Both the position numbers and the translations under genes were made by a program. A stretch of DNA of 10,271 nt. Source: Clostridiales bacterium. GTDB taxonomy: Bacteria > Bacillota > Clostridia > Christensenellales > DUVY01. Location: positions 1 through 10,271 of the forward strand of contig JAITNT010000085.1 in assembly GCA_031290295.1 (NCBI GenBank). The letters run 5' to 3'. The notes beneath the pieces are model-generated. The model made no database searches and was not told the DNA's origin. It was given only the letters and a program-made list of their open reading frames with translations. This document shows positions 1 to 7,347 of the stretch, piece after piece (position 1 is the first letter of the stretch; each line of letters begins with the position of its first letter).

Positions 1-16
1 AATACTTGATTTTCAT
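1..16 (-). CDS. Start of a downstream gene, cut by the left edge
   Basis: An ATG at 16-14 begins a minus-strand reading frame (Met-Lys-Ile-Lys-Tyr) that leaves the window after five codons. The start is supported by a strong GGAGG ribosome binding site at 30-26, nine bases upstream. No function can be read from five residues. It has the same orientation as the glycosidase genes but is separated from them by about 380 non-coding bases that include an intrinsic terminator, so it is probably a separate transcription unit, perhaps driven by the candidate promoter at 185-157. Confidence 0.6.
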
Positions 17-25
17 AGCCAAAAA

Positions 26-30
26 CCTCC
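26..30 (-). promoter_or_regulatory. Ribosome binding site of the left-edge gene
   Basis: The minus strand reads GGAGG at 30-26, followed by a nine-base spacer and ATG at 16. This is the main evidence that a real gene starts at the left edge. Confidence 0.6.
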
Positions 31-82
31 ACAAAATTTTTTAGTTTTTCGCGGAGTCTTTTAAGGCGAATATTTTAAGCGG

Positions 83-111
83 AAATAAAAAAAGCCCCGC
101 GTTCTCGGGAC
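83..111 (-). terminator. Intrinsic terminator after the glycosidase operon
   Basis: On the minus strand a six-pair stem (GTCCCG at 111-106 with CGGGGC at 99-94, including one U-G pair) encloses a six-base loop and is followed at once by seven U (93-87), then AUUU. This is a classic Rho-independent terminator in the direction of all genes here. It lies about 285 bases beyond the stop codon of the GH106-like gene and 67 bases before the next start codon. It can therefore end the operon transcript, or act as a leader attenuator for the next gene if the promoter at 185-157 is real. The same 3' arm can also pair with 131-122. Confidence 0.8.
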
Positions 112-156
112 TAAACCCACAAACGCAGAGCATGAAAAAATAGGCGACTATTTATA

Positions 157-185
157 ACTATATCGTTGTTATTTTGTTAAGCCAA
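157..185 (-). promoter_or_regulatory. Candidate sigma-A promoter for the left-edge gene
   Basis: The minus strand shows TTGGCT (185-180, four of six matches to TTGACA), a 17-base spacer and TATAGT (162-157, five of six matches to TATAAT). The predicted start is near 150. The transcript would run through the hairpin and U-tract at 111-87 before reaching the start codon at 16. The region is AT-rich, so a chance match is possible. Confidence 0.35.
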
Positions 186-192
186 TAATGGA

Positions 193-264
193 TATTATCC
201 CGCAGGGCAAGCCCTGCTCCCGACGGCTTCGCCGTCTTCTCGCGGCAAGCCGCGGAGGATAATA
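193..264 (-). repeat. Cloverleaf of nested inverted repeats (possible structured RNA or REP/MITE-like element)
   Basis: An eight-pair outer stem (193-200 with 257-264) encloses three perfect hairpins. They are 202-207/212-217 (6 bp), 222-227/231-236 (6 bp) and 241-245/250-254 (5 bp). Linkers are only 1, 4, 4 and 2 bases, giving a compact four-way junction. Read on the minus strand, both side hairpins carry CUUG loops closed by G-C, and the middle one contains GCGAAGC. CUUG loops and GCGAAGC are known as unusually stable, whereas the plus-strand loops (CAAG and UUC) are less typical, so the minus orientation, that of the operon transcript, is favoured. It is not a tRNA: I find no T-loop, anticodon arm layout or CCA-type acceptor. 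It may be a 3' UTR stabiliser, a small structured RNA, or one copy of a dispersed palindromic repeat; only one copy is visible here. Confidence 0.7.
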
Positions 265-395
265 ATACCTTTGTCGGCATCGCTAATTTGCCCTTGCAAG
301 CAAGCAAATTTGCTTTTTGAATCAAAACCAATCCTTCTCTCTGTGCTTTTGGTTTAATCCTGACTATAGCGAAACTTAGTTGCGTATTTTTGATC

Positions 396-3300
396 TTAAT
401 CTAAAATATTTAGATTCCCCTCCACGCTCACAAAGCAATTCGGGTCGCAATAATACCTTGTCAATTCCCTTTGATGCAGAGGTCCGAACGTATTGCGCCG
501 CGAGAGAACTATTTCCGCAACCAATTCGCCGCCGCTTGCGTCTATTTCCGCCTCATACGGATAAAAGCACGCGTATTCGGTTTTGTCTCCCGCGATATAT
601 TTTACAACCGCCGTATTAGGCGTTTTCTCCATACGTATCCTAAACCGTCCCGTAGCCCCCGTAAAGAGCCTTATCCCGCCGCCGTAAAACGGCAAGCCCT
701 GTTCCCCGAAATTTTCAGGCGCGAGTTTCTCGGGCAACTCAATCAATTTCGGCGCCCTTCCAAAACCATTCGGAGCTTTTGCAGACGCACAGGATTTTAC
801 GTCGGGCACGCTCACGCCGAACGAGCCGATTAAATAAACCGCTTCAAATCCCGAAAGGCGCGTATACCGCCCTTTCAGCGCAACGATATTTTTGCCGGAT
901 TTCGCCTTGCCCGTCAAATCGAACGTCTTAAAGCAAGCGTCGATCCACCGCTCATTCGACGGCGTAAGCCTTTGCCCGTTCGCGTATACCTCAAAATCCC
1001 CCTCTGCGGCAAGCGCTATTTTTTTATACGGAAGGGGCGCATTTTTCCGTGCCACTTCTTTTTTAAGTTTCGATATCGCTCCGTTTTCTTTCTTGAACGG
1101 CGCGTCGATTTCAAAGTCATACCGAACCTCGACGGCGCACAATTCCGCGTCGGCGGCGGGATTATTCTTTTTTATAAACCACGGTTGCGGCATCTCTCCG
1201 CCGCGCGCTTCTATTCCCAATTTTTCGCGCAACCGCCTATCCCCCTCTAAAATATCTCCCTCAAAAAACTTTTCTCCGTCTTTAAAGATTGAAGCTCTGT
1301 CAAGCGGTAAAGCATTATCGCAAAGCAACTCATACGGATATTCGCCGTTAAGCGTTACGGTCGTGATTTCTCTCTCATTCTCTTTTGCCTCTTGCCTTTC
1401 CTTATCGTTTTTTCCCTTGTCCGGACTTCCTTTTCTAAGTATATAAACGCGTTCCCGTCCTCTGTAAATATCCGCTTGTATTATCTCTGCGTCAAAGACC
1501 GCGCCCGTCGTTTCGCCCTTTAACATATCTATTTCCTCCGCATAAAAACCTTTGAACGCGGTTTGAATCCGCGTTCCGATTAAATCCCTTTCGCGGTCAA
1601 AATTCATAGCGATAAGCAAATACCCATCCGCAAATTTCCGCGCCTGAACGGCAAGCCCTTTATCCGCGCTCAATATATGCCGCGAAACTATATCCGCGCA
1701 ATTATAGCGGACTATGCCGCCTTTTCTCTCAAATTCGGCAAGCGCCATGCCCGTCGTCTCCCTTATCGGTTCGCCGCAAACGAGAACTTCCCTATACTCT
1801 GCGTTCCCGATTCTGAAAACGGGCGCTCCGCCCTTGCCGCCGTTTTCATCGCCGTTTTTATCCGCTTCGTTATCAGCCCTTTCGCATATATTGACGGAGT
1901 AAAACCGCGCTAAAATATCCTCGTCGGCATAGTCGAACGCAATATGCCTTTGCGCTAATTCTTCAAATATTTTTAAATGCTTTTCCTCTGCGTCCGAAGC
2001 CGCTTTATCCCTAAGCGAAAAGCCCTGCGCCCAGCCCTCGTTCACAAAAAGCCGCATAGCTTCTATCGGGCTTATAACCAAAATGTCGGTCAGCCTTTCG
2101 GACTCAACCGTTAAAAGATTAAGACGTGAAAAATAATCCTCTAAATACTTAAAGTCCCTTTCCAAGCCAGATTGATGTAAAATACTCGACGGATAGTCCC
2201 TTTTCGCCTCTCCCGCCATAGAGTACATAGATAAATGCGGACATCTCAGGGTTATTCCGTAAAATGCTTGCCAATCGCCCGCCTGCTTAAACTGTTCAAG
2301 CCCGGCATCCCAACCCGATGCGGCGTACATCTCGCTTAAAACAAAGGGTTTATTAAGCTGCCGCGCAACCGACGCGCACGCGGCAACGGCATGATAACAA
2401 TTATTGTGTAAGGTCAAATTATCTATTCCGGGGTAGTCCATAAATTCGTAAAAGCGCATAACCGAGCCCGACAGGGAGGTTTGCGCCGTAAGCGAATCCT
2501 CGTGCAAAACATGCCCCGTAAGCAAAAGCTTGTTTTGCGCGCACCAATTTTGACAGGGTTTAGCATAGGCGTCTATAAACAGCCGCTGTACCGTTTCTAT
2601 ATAACGAAAGGCTACGGTATTCGGGAACTCGCCGAGAAACAATTCGGGCAGCTTATCGGATAGCTCCTCGTTCCATAATTTCTTGTGTTCGCTAAAAAGC
2701 GCGGGCGTATAAGGGCACATTTTGAAGCGGTTTTTATTAGAAAGCCCGAAGCCCGTAAAAAGCGCGCCCCTATGCGGCTCGTCGGTAAAAATTCCCTTGA
2801 TAGCGTTCCCGAATAAATCGCCGCAAAAGCGCTTGTATTTTTCATGCGTGGAGTTCAAATACGCCCGCACCGCGTCGGGGTTCATCGTATCAAGATATGC
2901 GGAGCCGTTATAGAAACCGCTTTTTTCCATTGTCTCCCGCGCAAACACACAATAGGAATAACCCGGCTTTACCCCGCTCCTTCCGTCTACCCTGTAATAG
3001 TCCCGCCCGTTCTTAACGGCAAACCGCGCGAGAACGGAAAGCGGATTTGCCCCGTTGCGCGAATTATCCGTGCCGCTCGGACAATCGTCGTCATAGCGCG
3101 AAATAAAGCTCATAACGTATTCGGGGTTTTGAGTCACAAGCCCCCCCGCGGTTCCGCTGGGCCACCTGTCCTCGTCGTATAGCCATGCTTCCAAACCCTT
3201 GGAGCTTGCGTATTCGGCGCAAGCCCTGATAAGCGCAAACCATTCGTCGCCTAAATATTCCGTCGATAAGCCCGTCCGCGAGTGCATAAAAAAGCCGCCG

Positions 3301-3461
3301 AAGCCCATTTGCGCCATAAGGTCGATTTGGCGCAAAAGCTCGTTCTTATCTAATTTGCCGTTCCACGCCCAAAAGGGCTTGCCTCGAAAGGCGGCGGACG
3401 GATTTTTTAAGCCGCGCAAAGCGTCAAATAAGCTCGACAAATATTTCATGCTCCTTTCCAT
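396..3461 (-). CDS. GH106-like glycoside hydrolase (alpha-L-rhamnosidase type), cytoplasmic
   Basis: A large glycosidase of up to 1021 residues. The N-terminal region shows the hallmark of GH106 and GH106-like proteins: PFWAWNGKLDKNEL near residues 29-42, followed by GFGGFFMHSRTGL. Further family landmarks are TDEPH (D227, E228), GHVLHED (E321), a YEFMDYPGID stretch, SEMYAASGW (E377) and a KRDYPSS segment. E228, E321 and E377 are the carboxylates I would inspect as catalytic candidates; I have not assigned roles. A beta-sandwich, sugar-binding-like domain follows around 790-890. Two charged low-complexity inserts lie near 527-545 and 674-698. No signal peptide is visible, so it should act on imported oligosaccharides, removing rhamnose or a similar sugar. 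Start choice is uncertain: ATG 3461 and ATG 3449 lack a usable ribosome binding site, while AGGAG at 3455-3451 sits ten bases before TTG 3440. The gene overlaps the end of the GH94 gene by 17 to 38 bases, which suggests translational coupling. Substrate specificity within this broad family is unknown. Confidence 0.82.
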   Translation of the reverse strand: MERSMKYLSSLFDALRGLKNPSAAFRGKPFWAWNGKLDKNELLRQIDLMAQMGFGGFFMHSRTGLSTEYLGDEWFALIRACAEYASSKGLEAWLYDEDRWPSGTAGGLVTQNPEYVMSFISRYDDDCPSGTDNSRNGANPLSVLARFAVKNGRDYYRVDGRSGVKPGYSYCVFARETMEKSGFYNGSAYLDTMNPDAVRAYLNSTHEKYKRFCGDLFGNAIKGIFTDEPHRGALFTGFGLSNKNRFKMCPYTPALFSEHKKLWNEELSDKLPELFLGEFPNTVAFRYIETVQRLFIDAYAKPCQNWCAQNKLLLTGHVLHEDSLTAQTSLSGSVMRFYEFMDYPGIDNLTLHNNCYHAVAACASVARQLNKPFVLSEMYAASGWDAGLEQFKQAGDWQAFYGITLRCPHLSMYSMAGEAKRDYPSSILHQSGLERDFKYLEDYFSRLNLLTVESERLTDILVISPIEAMRLFVNEGWAQGFSLRDKAASDAEEKHLKIFEELAQRHIAFDYADEDILARFYSVNICERADNEADKNGDENGGKGGAPVFRIGNAEYREVLVCGEPIRETTGMALAEFERKGGIVRYNCADIVSRHILSADKGLAVQARKFADGYLLIAMNFDRERDLIGTRIQTAFKGFYAEEIDMLKGETTGAVFDAEIIQADIYRGRERVYILRKGSPDKGKNDKERQEAKENEREITTVTLNGEYPYELLCDNALPLDRASIFKDGEKFFEGDILEGDRRLREKLGIEARGGEMPQPWFIKKNNPAADAELCAVEVRYDFEIDAPFKKENGAISKLKKEVARKNAPLPYKKIALAAEGDFEVYANGQRLTPSNERWIDACFKTFDLTGKAKSGKNIVALKGRYTRLSGFEAVYLIGSFGVSVPDVKSCASAKAPNGFGRAPKLIELPEKLAPENFGEQGLPFYGGGIRLFTGATGRFRIRMEKTPNTAVVKYIAGDKTEYACFYPYEAEIDASGGELVAEIVLSRRNTFGPLHQRELTRYYCDPNCFVSVEGNLNILD

Positions 3462-5685
3462 CTCCGAACACGGGCAAAAGCCCGCTCTCTAAGGCTTTGC
3501 CGTCGGCTATAATCTTAACGCCCTTGCCGCCGCGGTTAATGAATTTTATATTCAAGAGGTCGCCGCGAAAGCGCCTGATTGCGCTTGCCTCTTTCCACGC
3601 CTTAGGGAAGCAGGGGTCTATTAAAAGCCCGTCATAGGTTCGCTTTAAGCCCAAAATTCCCTCGTAATAGCACCTAAGTCCCCACGCGCTGGTTCCCGTT
3701 TGCCACGAAAAGCCGACCTTCATATCCACGCTCCCGTGCTTTAAATAGCAGTTCGTAAAGACATAGGGTTCCGTAGTCGTAATATCGCTCGGATTTTTTT
3801 CTCCGTCGGGAATGATTTTAAGCAACGTAGCCGCCGCATGTTCACCGCGCTTTAAAAGGCAATCCGCCATTACCTTGAAGCACCCGGCGTGATTGTAAAT
3901 GCCGCCGTTCTCGTATACGCCCGCGAGCATACCCGACATACGCCCCACCGAAGCGTCGTATTTTGAATAGGGCGGAGAGCATAACGGAATTCCCTCGTCG
4001 GTTTCCGTAGCGTCGATAACGGATACAACGCTTTTTAGGCGCTCGCCGTCCGCAACACCGGACAAAACCGCCCACGTTTGAGGATTGATGTAAACCGCGC
4101 CGCCGTTCTTGGCGTCCTTGTCGCCTACCTTGCCGAATTTGCTTATAGCGCGTATATAATACTCGCCGTTATAAGCCTTTTCGTTGATTGTCTTTTTAAG
4201 CTTTTCGGCAAAGGCGGCGTAACGCTCCGCGCCTTTAAAATCCCCCGTCCGCGTAAGGAGGGCGGCAAGCTCGGATAAGCCGAAGCATACCGCCATAGCC
4301 ATAAAGACGCTTTCCGCGTTCTCGTCGGGAATATTCAGCGCGTCGTTCCAATCGGCGCGCATAATGAGCGGCAAGCCGTTTTGCCCGTAATGCGCCTTAT
4401 CCGTATACCAATCGGCGACCTTTTTCAAATGTCCGAGAACGGAAGCCGCGCCGGTATCTAAATAGGGAATTTCCGCGCTTAAAAAATCGAAGTCGCCCGT
4501 TTCCTTTATATATTCGCAAACCGCCGTCGCAAGCCAAAACGCGGGGTCGGAATATACGTCCTTTTCTAAATACGGATAATAAGTCAACACCGCGTGTCCG
4601 TCGGAGTATTGATATCGAAGGCATTCCTCCAAAACGGTCTTAGCCAAGGGCGGGTTAAAATTCAAAATTCCCACGGCAAGCTGCGCGTTATCCCGAACGG
4701 CTTTCTTGCCTATGCGGCAGAAGGAAACCTGCTTCTGCGCCCAAAAGTTCATAATGCGGTTGAAACGCGCCTCTGGGCAAGACGTCCGCAATCGAAAGCC
4801 GCCGCTTTTCCCCCTGTCCGCAAACAATTTCTCCGCGCTCTTTATATACGCGCCGAAGCCGTCGACAAGGGCTTTAGCCGAATCGGTAAAGCCTAAAATA
4901 TAATAAAAGCTTTTTTCCTCTCCCGCCTTTAAAGTAAATTTGTTTTGTAAGATTCCCGAGCGCATACGTACCGTCGCGGAGGAATTGGAACAGTCTAAGC
5001 CGTTTTCCAAAACAAAGGGTTTCGAATGGGAGCCGACGGTTCCCAAAAAAGCTTCCAAATTGCCGTCGTACCCCGACGGTTTTTCAGACGACATAATAAA
5101 GCCGCAATCCTTTTCAAACGGCGAATAGGGATTTTGCATACCGCAAAAGACCGCGTTCGCATTTTCGATATATTCCGTGGCGGAGGTAGTAGCCGAGCTG
5201 TAATAGATATTTTGCTCGAAGCCGTTCATATCGAACGCGGTCACACCGAATACGCTTATGCGGCGCGGCTTCCCGTCGCCGTTTCGTAGCGTAATTTTCC
5301 AAACCTCGCGGGGCGCGTCCCTCTCCGTCATAAATTCTATATCGGCTTTAATTTTGCCGCGTGTTCCAGAAACGAGCGAATAGTCCTGTCCGTGAACGCA
5401 ACGATATTCGTCGGGAACGTTGTAAGAGGGGTAAACTCCCGGATTCCAATAGTCGCGCGTATCGTCGTCGCGAATGTAAACGAAATTGGCTTTGGGACAA
5501 TTCAAAACTTTTTGCCTGTTGCGGTCGTCTATAAAACGACTCCACGCACAACCCGAATGAGTAACCGTCATTTGATAGCCCGAATCGTTCCAGAGCTTGT
5601 TTTCCCAATCCTTGCCCGTCTCGAACGCGGACAAGGTAAATTCTCCCGTATCGGTATTAAAAGAATAATCGCTCCGTTTAAGCAT
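3424..5685 (-). CDS. GH94 disaccharide phosphorylase (cellobiose/chitobiose phosphorylase-like)
   Basis: A 753-residue member of GH94 (formerly glycosyltransferase family 36), inverting phosphorylases that split a beta-linked disaccharide with inorganic phosphate to give a sugar 1-phosphate. The N-terminal beta-sandwich (about 1-270) has typical stretches such as YWNPGVYPSY and YRCVHGQDYS. An alpha/alpha barrel follows. VRDN (R331-D332) matches the substrate-binding Arg-Asp pair of characterised GH94 enzymes. DWND (445-448) carries the general acid, D448, by comparison with W490/D492 of chitobiose phosphorylase. YNHAG (H599) and QTGTS (T663-G664) match phosphate-binding positions. The catalytic set therefore looks intact. 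It is slightly shorter than the roughly 800 residues usual for cellobiose phosphorylases. No signal peptide is present, as expected for a cytoplasmic phosphorylase. ATG 5685 is chosen because GAGGAG (5696-5691) lies five bases upstream; a GTG at 5691 overlaps that site and cannot be used with it. The substrate could be cellobiose, laminaribiose, chitobiose or another beta-glycoside. Confidence 0.9.
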   Translation of the reverse strand: MLKRSDYSFNTDTGEFTLSAFETGKDWENKLWNDSGYQMTVTHSGCAWSRFIDDRNRQKVLNCPKANFVYIRDDDTRDYWNPGVYPSYNVPDEYRCVHGQDYSLVSGTRGKIKADIEFMTERDAPREVWKITLRNGDGKPRRISVFGVTAFDMNGFEQNIYYSSATTSATEYIENANAVFCGMQNPYSPFEKDCGFIMSSEKPSGYDGNLEAFLGTVGSHSKPFVLENGLDCSNSSATVRMRSGILQNKFTLKAGEEKSFYYILGFTDSAKALVDGFGAYIKSAEKLFADRGKSGGFRLRTSCPEARFNRIMNFWAQKQVSFCRIGKKAVRDNAQLAVGILNFNPPLAKTVLEECLRYQYSDGHAVLTYYPYLEKDVYSDPAFWLATAVCEYIKETGDFDFLSAEIPYLDTGAASVLGHLKKVADWYTDKAHYGQNGLPLIMRADWNDALNIPDENAESVFMAMAVCFGLSELAALLTRTGDFKGAERYAAFAEKLKKTINEKAYNGEYYIRAISKFGKVGDKDAKNGGAVYINPQTWAVLSGVADGERLKSVVSVIDATETDEGIPLCSPPYSKYDASVGRMSGMLAGVYENGGIYNHAGCFKVMADCLLKRGEHAAATLLKIIPDGEKNPSDITTTEPYVFTNCYLKHGSVDMKVGFSWQTGTSAWGLRCYYEGILGLKRTYDGLLIDPCFPKAWKEASAIRRFRGDLLNIKFINRGGKGVKIIADGKALESGLLPVFGDGKEHEIFVELI
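3451..3459 (-). promoter_or_regulatory. Internal ribosome binding site at the GH94/GH106-like junction
   Basis: GGAAAGGAG on the minus strand lies inside the end of the GH94 gene. It is one base from ATG 3449 and downstream of ATG 3461, both unsuitable, but ten bases from an in-frame TTG at 3440. It implies either a TTG start or coupling to translation of the GH94 gene. Confidence 0.55.
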
Positions 5686-5690
5686 TGTCA

Positions 5691-5696
5691 CTCCTC
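5691..5696 (-). promoter_or_regulatory. Ribosome binding site deciding the GH94 start
   Basis: GAGGAG on the minus strand, five bases before ATG 5685. It overlaps the upstream in-frame GTG (5691-5689), which argues against that longer start. Confidence 0.75.
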
Positions 5697-5741
5697 TATA
5701 AATTATAATATTTCCCTTTAAGAACAGAATGTTTTCAACCT

Positions 5742-7334
5742 TTAAGTTTTTACGCTTTCAACCCTAACGCCCTTAGGAACATTGACGTCGCTTTTTCCGT
5801 TTTCGAACTCCGCGGCAATTATGCCCAGCGGCGTCGGAAACGTCGCGCGCGCGCGTTTCAAGAGATTGACCCTCGGGTTAAAGGAAATTGATTTACAGCC
5901 CGGGGATAAGACCTCTATTCCCATAACCGCTTGCTGTATATAGGGAATAACGCCCGCCGCCCAACCGTGACAAAGGCTGTGTCGAAAGCCCCTGTAGCAA
6001 TGCTCGCCGTAAACGCGGTGCGGTTCAACCTCGCCCGCCTTTGGATAGCGGTCTATCGGGCAAGCGTTTTTGAGCCATTCGATATCGAAGTCCTCCCAAA
6101 AGGACGTGGCGCCTAATTTAAGCATACCGCCGTAATATTCGCGCATAACGTTAAAAGCGGAAACGCCGCCGTCGCCGCCCGCCCTATCGAGCGCTTTTAA
6201 GATGAAATATCCCATAAAGACGGACATACCCTTAGCGCCGCCCGCCGTCACAACCCTCGCGTCCTGCGGCAAGCCGAATAAAAGGCGCAACGCCGCCGCT
6301 TGCCTTGAAACCGCCGATTGCGCGCCGCCGAAAGCGGCTCCGTCCGAAAGGAGTCCGCCCGAAAACTGAGGCAACGCGAGCGCCTCGCGTGTTAAGCCGA
6401 CTTCGGTCAATATACGACGGGCGCATTGCAGCGCCCGAAATTCTATGGCGGCTACGCCCGATGCCTCGTCCGCCTTGTCATGGGTAGCCCAATCTAAAAA
6501 GAGTATATTCCCGCGGCTTTTTTCGGCAAAAAGTCGGACTTCCGCTAAAACGCGGGGGGCGTATTTTACAAGCAAGCTTTTATCGCCCTTATGCAGATAA
6601 TACTCCCAAAGGAGGATTATCCACCACATAGAATAAGCGGGCATACCGTTCATAAACTCCCCGTTCGGCGTGGATGCGTCAAGAAAAGCGATAGAATTAT
6701 CGGCGAACTCGGTGTCCTCGTACAAACCCGTCGCGGCGAGAATTTCGGGGTAAAGGTCGCCCGCCCAAACAAGGCGGTCGCGCTTAACGCCGTCCCACAG
6801 CATATTATTTTGGATATTCAGCTCTAACGTTCGCGCCGCCGTTTCAAATATAGTGTTTACAAGCGGGTCGCTACACAAAAAATTACCCCCGCGGGCAATG
6901 TCGGCATGGGTATACGCCGCCGTAATGCTCTTAATTTTAAGCGTTTCGCCGCTTAAAAGGTCAAGACGCACAAAACGGAAGCCGCTTTGAAAAAACTCCA
7001 TATCGGAATATGAAGAAATATAAACCTCCGCGTCGCGCGTAGAATGGTCGTTGCCCGAATAGTTTTCGTTCAAAGCGGAATTTACCTCCGCAAGGCTTTC
7101 ACCTAAGCGCAGACGCGCCATGCCGCCGCCATGATAGTTTAAAATTCTAACGCCGCCGGAAAGCTCGCGTCCGAAATCAAGAACTATAAATGCGCCGACG
7201 GGCAATTCCGCGCAATAGCTTTCGGATAAGCCTATTTGCAAGACAGTCCGCTCTTTAAGGCGCTCGGTGCCCTTAACCGCCCCGCCGCAATCCGTAACGG
7301 CGACGGGGAACACAAATTCTTTAACGGTTTTCAT
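5742..7334 (-). CDS. Compact GH78-type alpha-L-rhamnosidase, cytoplasmic
   Basis: A 530-residue protein with the core of GH78, inverting enzymes that release terminal alpha-L-rhamnose. Residues about 40-150 form a partial N-terminal beta-sandwich (VLDFGRELSGGVRI). The six-hairpin barrel follows, with the signature DGVKRDRLVWAGD (181-193). Its D181, D186, W190 and D193 line up with D567, E572, W576 and D579 of Bacillus RhaB, from memory. SFWEDFD places E414 as the likely general base. The RHSLCHGWAAG stretch (H452, H456, W458) and the tail LSPGCKSISFNPR onward match the GH78 C-terminal part. Many GH78 enzymes are 900 residues or longer; this one lacks the extra N-terminal beta-domains. The Glu found in many members is Asp at 186, which to my knowledge recurs in a Firmicutes/Bacteroides subgroup (DGxKRDR). 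No signal peptide. The start at ATG 7334 is 13 bases after the lipoprotein stop, with only a weak AAGG-type site, consistent with operon reading. Other alpha-L-sugars are possible substrates. Confidence 0.87.
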   Translation of the reverse strand: MKTVKEFVFPVAVTDCGGAVKGTERLKERTVLQIGLSESYCAELPVGAFIVLDFGRELSGGVRILNYHGGGMARLRLGESLAEVNSALNENYSGNDHSTRDAEVYISSYSDMEFFQSGFRFVRLDLLSGETLKIKSITAAYTHADIARGGNFLCSDPLVNTIFETAARTLELNIQNNMLWDGVKRDRLVWAGDLYPEILAATGLYEDTEFADNSIAFLDASTPNGEFMNGMPAYSMWWIILLWEYYLHKGDKSLLVKYAPRVLAEVRLFAEKSRGNILFLDWATHDKADEASGVAAIEFRALQCARRILTEVGLTREALALPQFSGGLLSDGAAFGGAQSAVSRQAAALRLLFGLPQDARVVTAGGAKGMSVFMGYFILKALDRAGGDGGVSAFNVMREYYGGMLKLGATSFWEDFDIEWLKNACPIDRYPKAGEVEPHRVYGEHCYRGFRHSLCHGWAAGVIPYIQQAVMGIEVLSPGCKSISFNPRVNLLKRARATFPTPLGIIAAEFENGKSDVNVPKGVRVESVKT

Positions 7335-7347
7335 ATCGCTTCAGCCC

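Larger units (their letters stand above)
17..395. other. Non-coding stretch between the GH106-like gene and the left-edge gene
   Basis: No convincing gene lies here on either strand. It contains the cloverleaf (193-264), the candidate promoter (185-157), the terminator (111-83) and the ribosome binding site at 30-26. Weaker inverted repeats are also visible. One is a 14-base palindrome at 302-315, whose arm GCAAATT (304-310) also matches AATTTGC at 286-292. Another is a 7-bp pair at 325-331 with 349-355. A third is a 6-bp A/T-rich stem at 138-143 with 148-153. A 30-codon minus-strand frame starting at ATG 133 has no ribosome binding site and is not called as a gene. Confidence 0.6.

Noticed and set aside
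41..133. Thirty-codon minus-strand leader peptide starting at ATG 133
   Set aside because: There is no ribosome binding site before it, and its composition does not suggest a regulatory codon run; it only crosses the terminator by chance reading.
193..264. The cloverleaf as a tRNA gene
   Set aside because: The length fits, but stem sizes, loop sequences and linkers do not. There is no T-loop or D-loop consensus, and the loops are only 3-4 bases.
302..318. Plus-strand terminator formed by the AAGCAAATTTGCTT palindrome and following T run
   Set aside because: The stem is short and AT-rich with almost no loop, and no plus-strand gene precedes it.
892..1446. Long plus-strand open frames opposite the GH106-like gene
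   Set aside because: They lie antisense to a well-supported glycosidase, have no recognisable domains, and their serine/phenylalanine-rich composition is what the opposite strand of such coding sequence gives.
5702..5738. TTGAAA (5738-5733) and TATAAT (5707-5702) before the GH94 gene, as an internal promoter
   Set aside because: The spacer would be 25 bases, and transcription would begin inside the ribosome binding site just before ATG 5685. No better -35 box stands 16-18 bases upstream.
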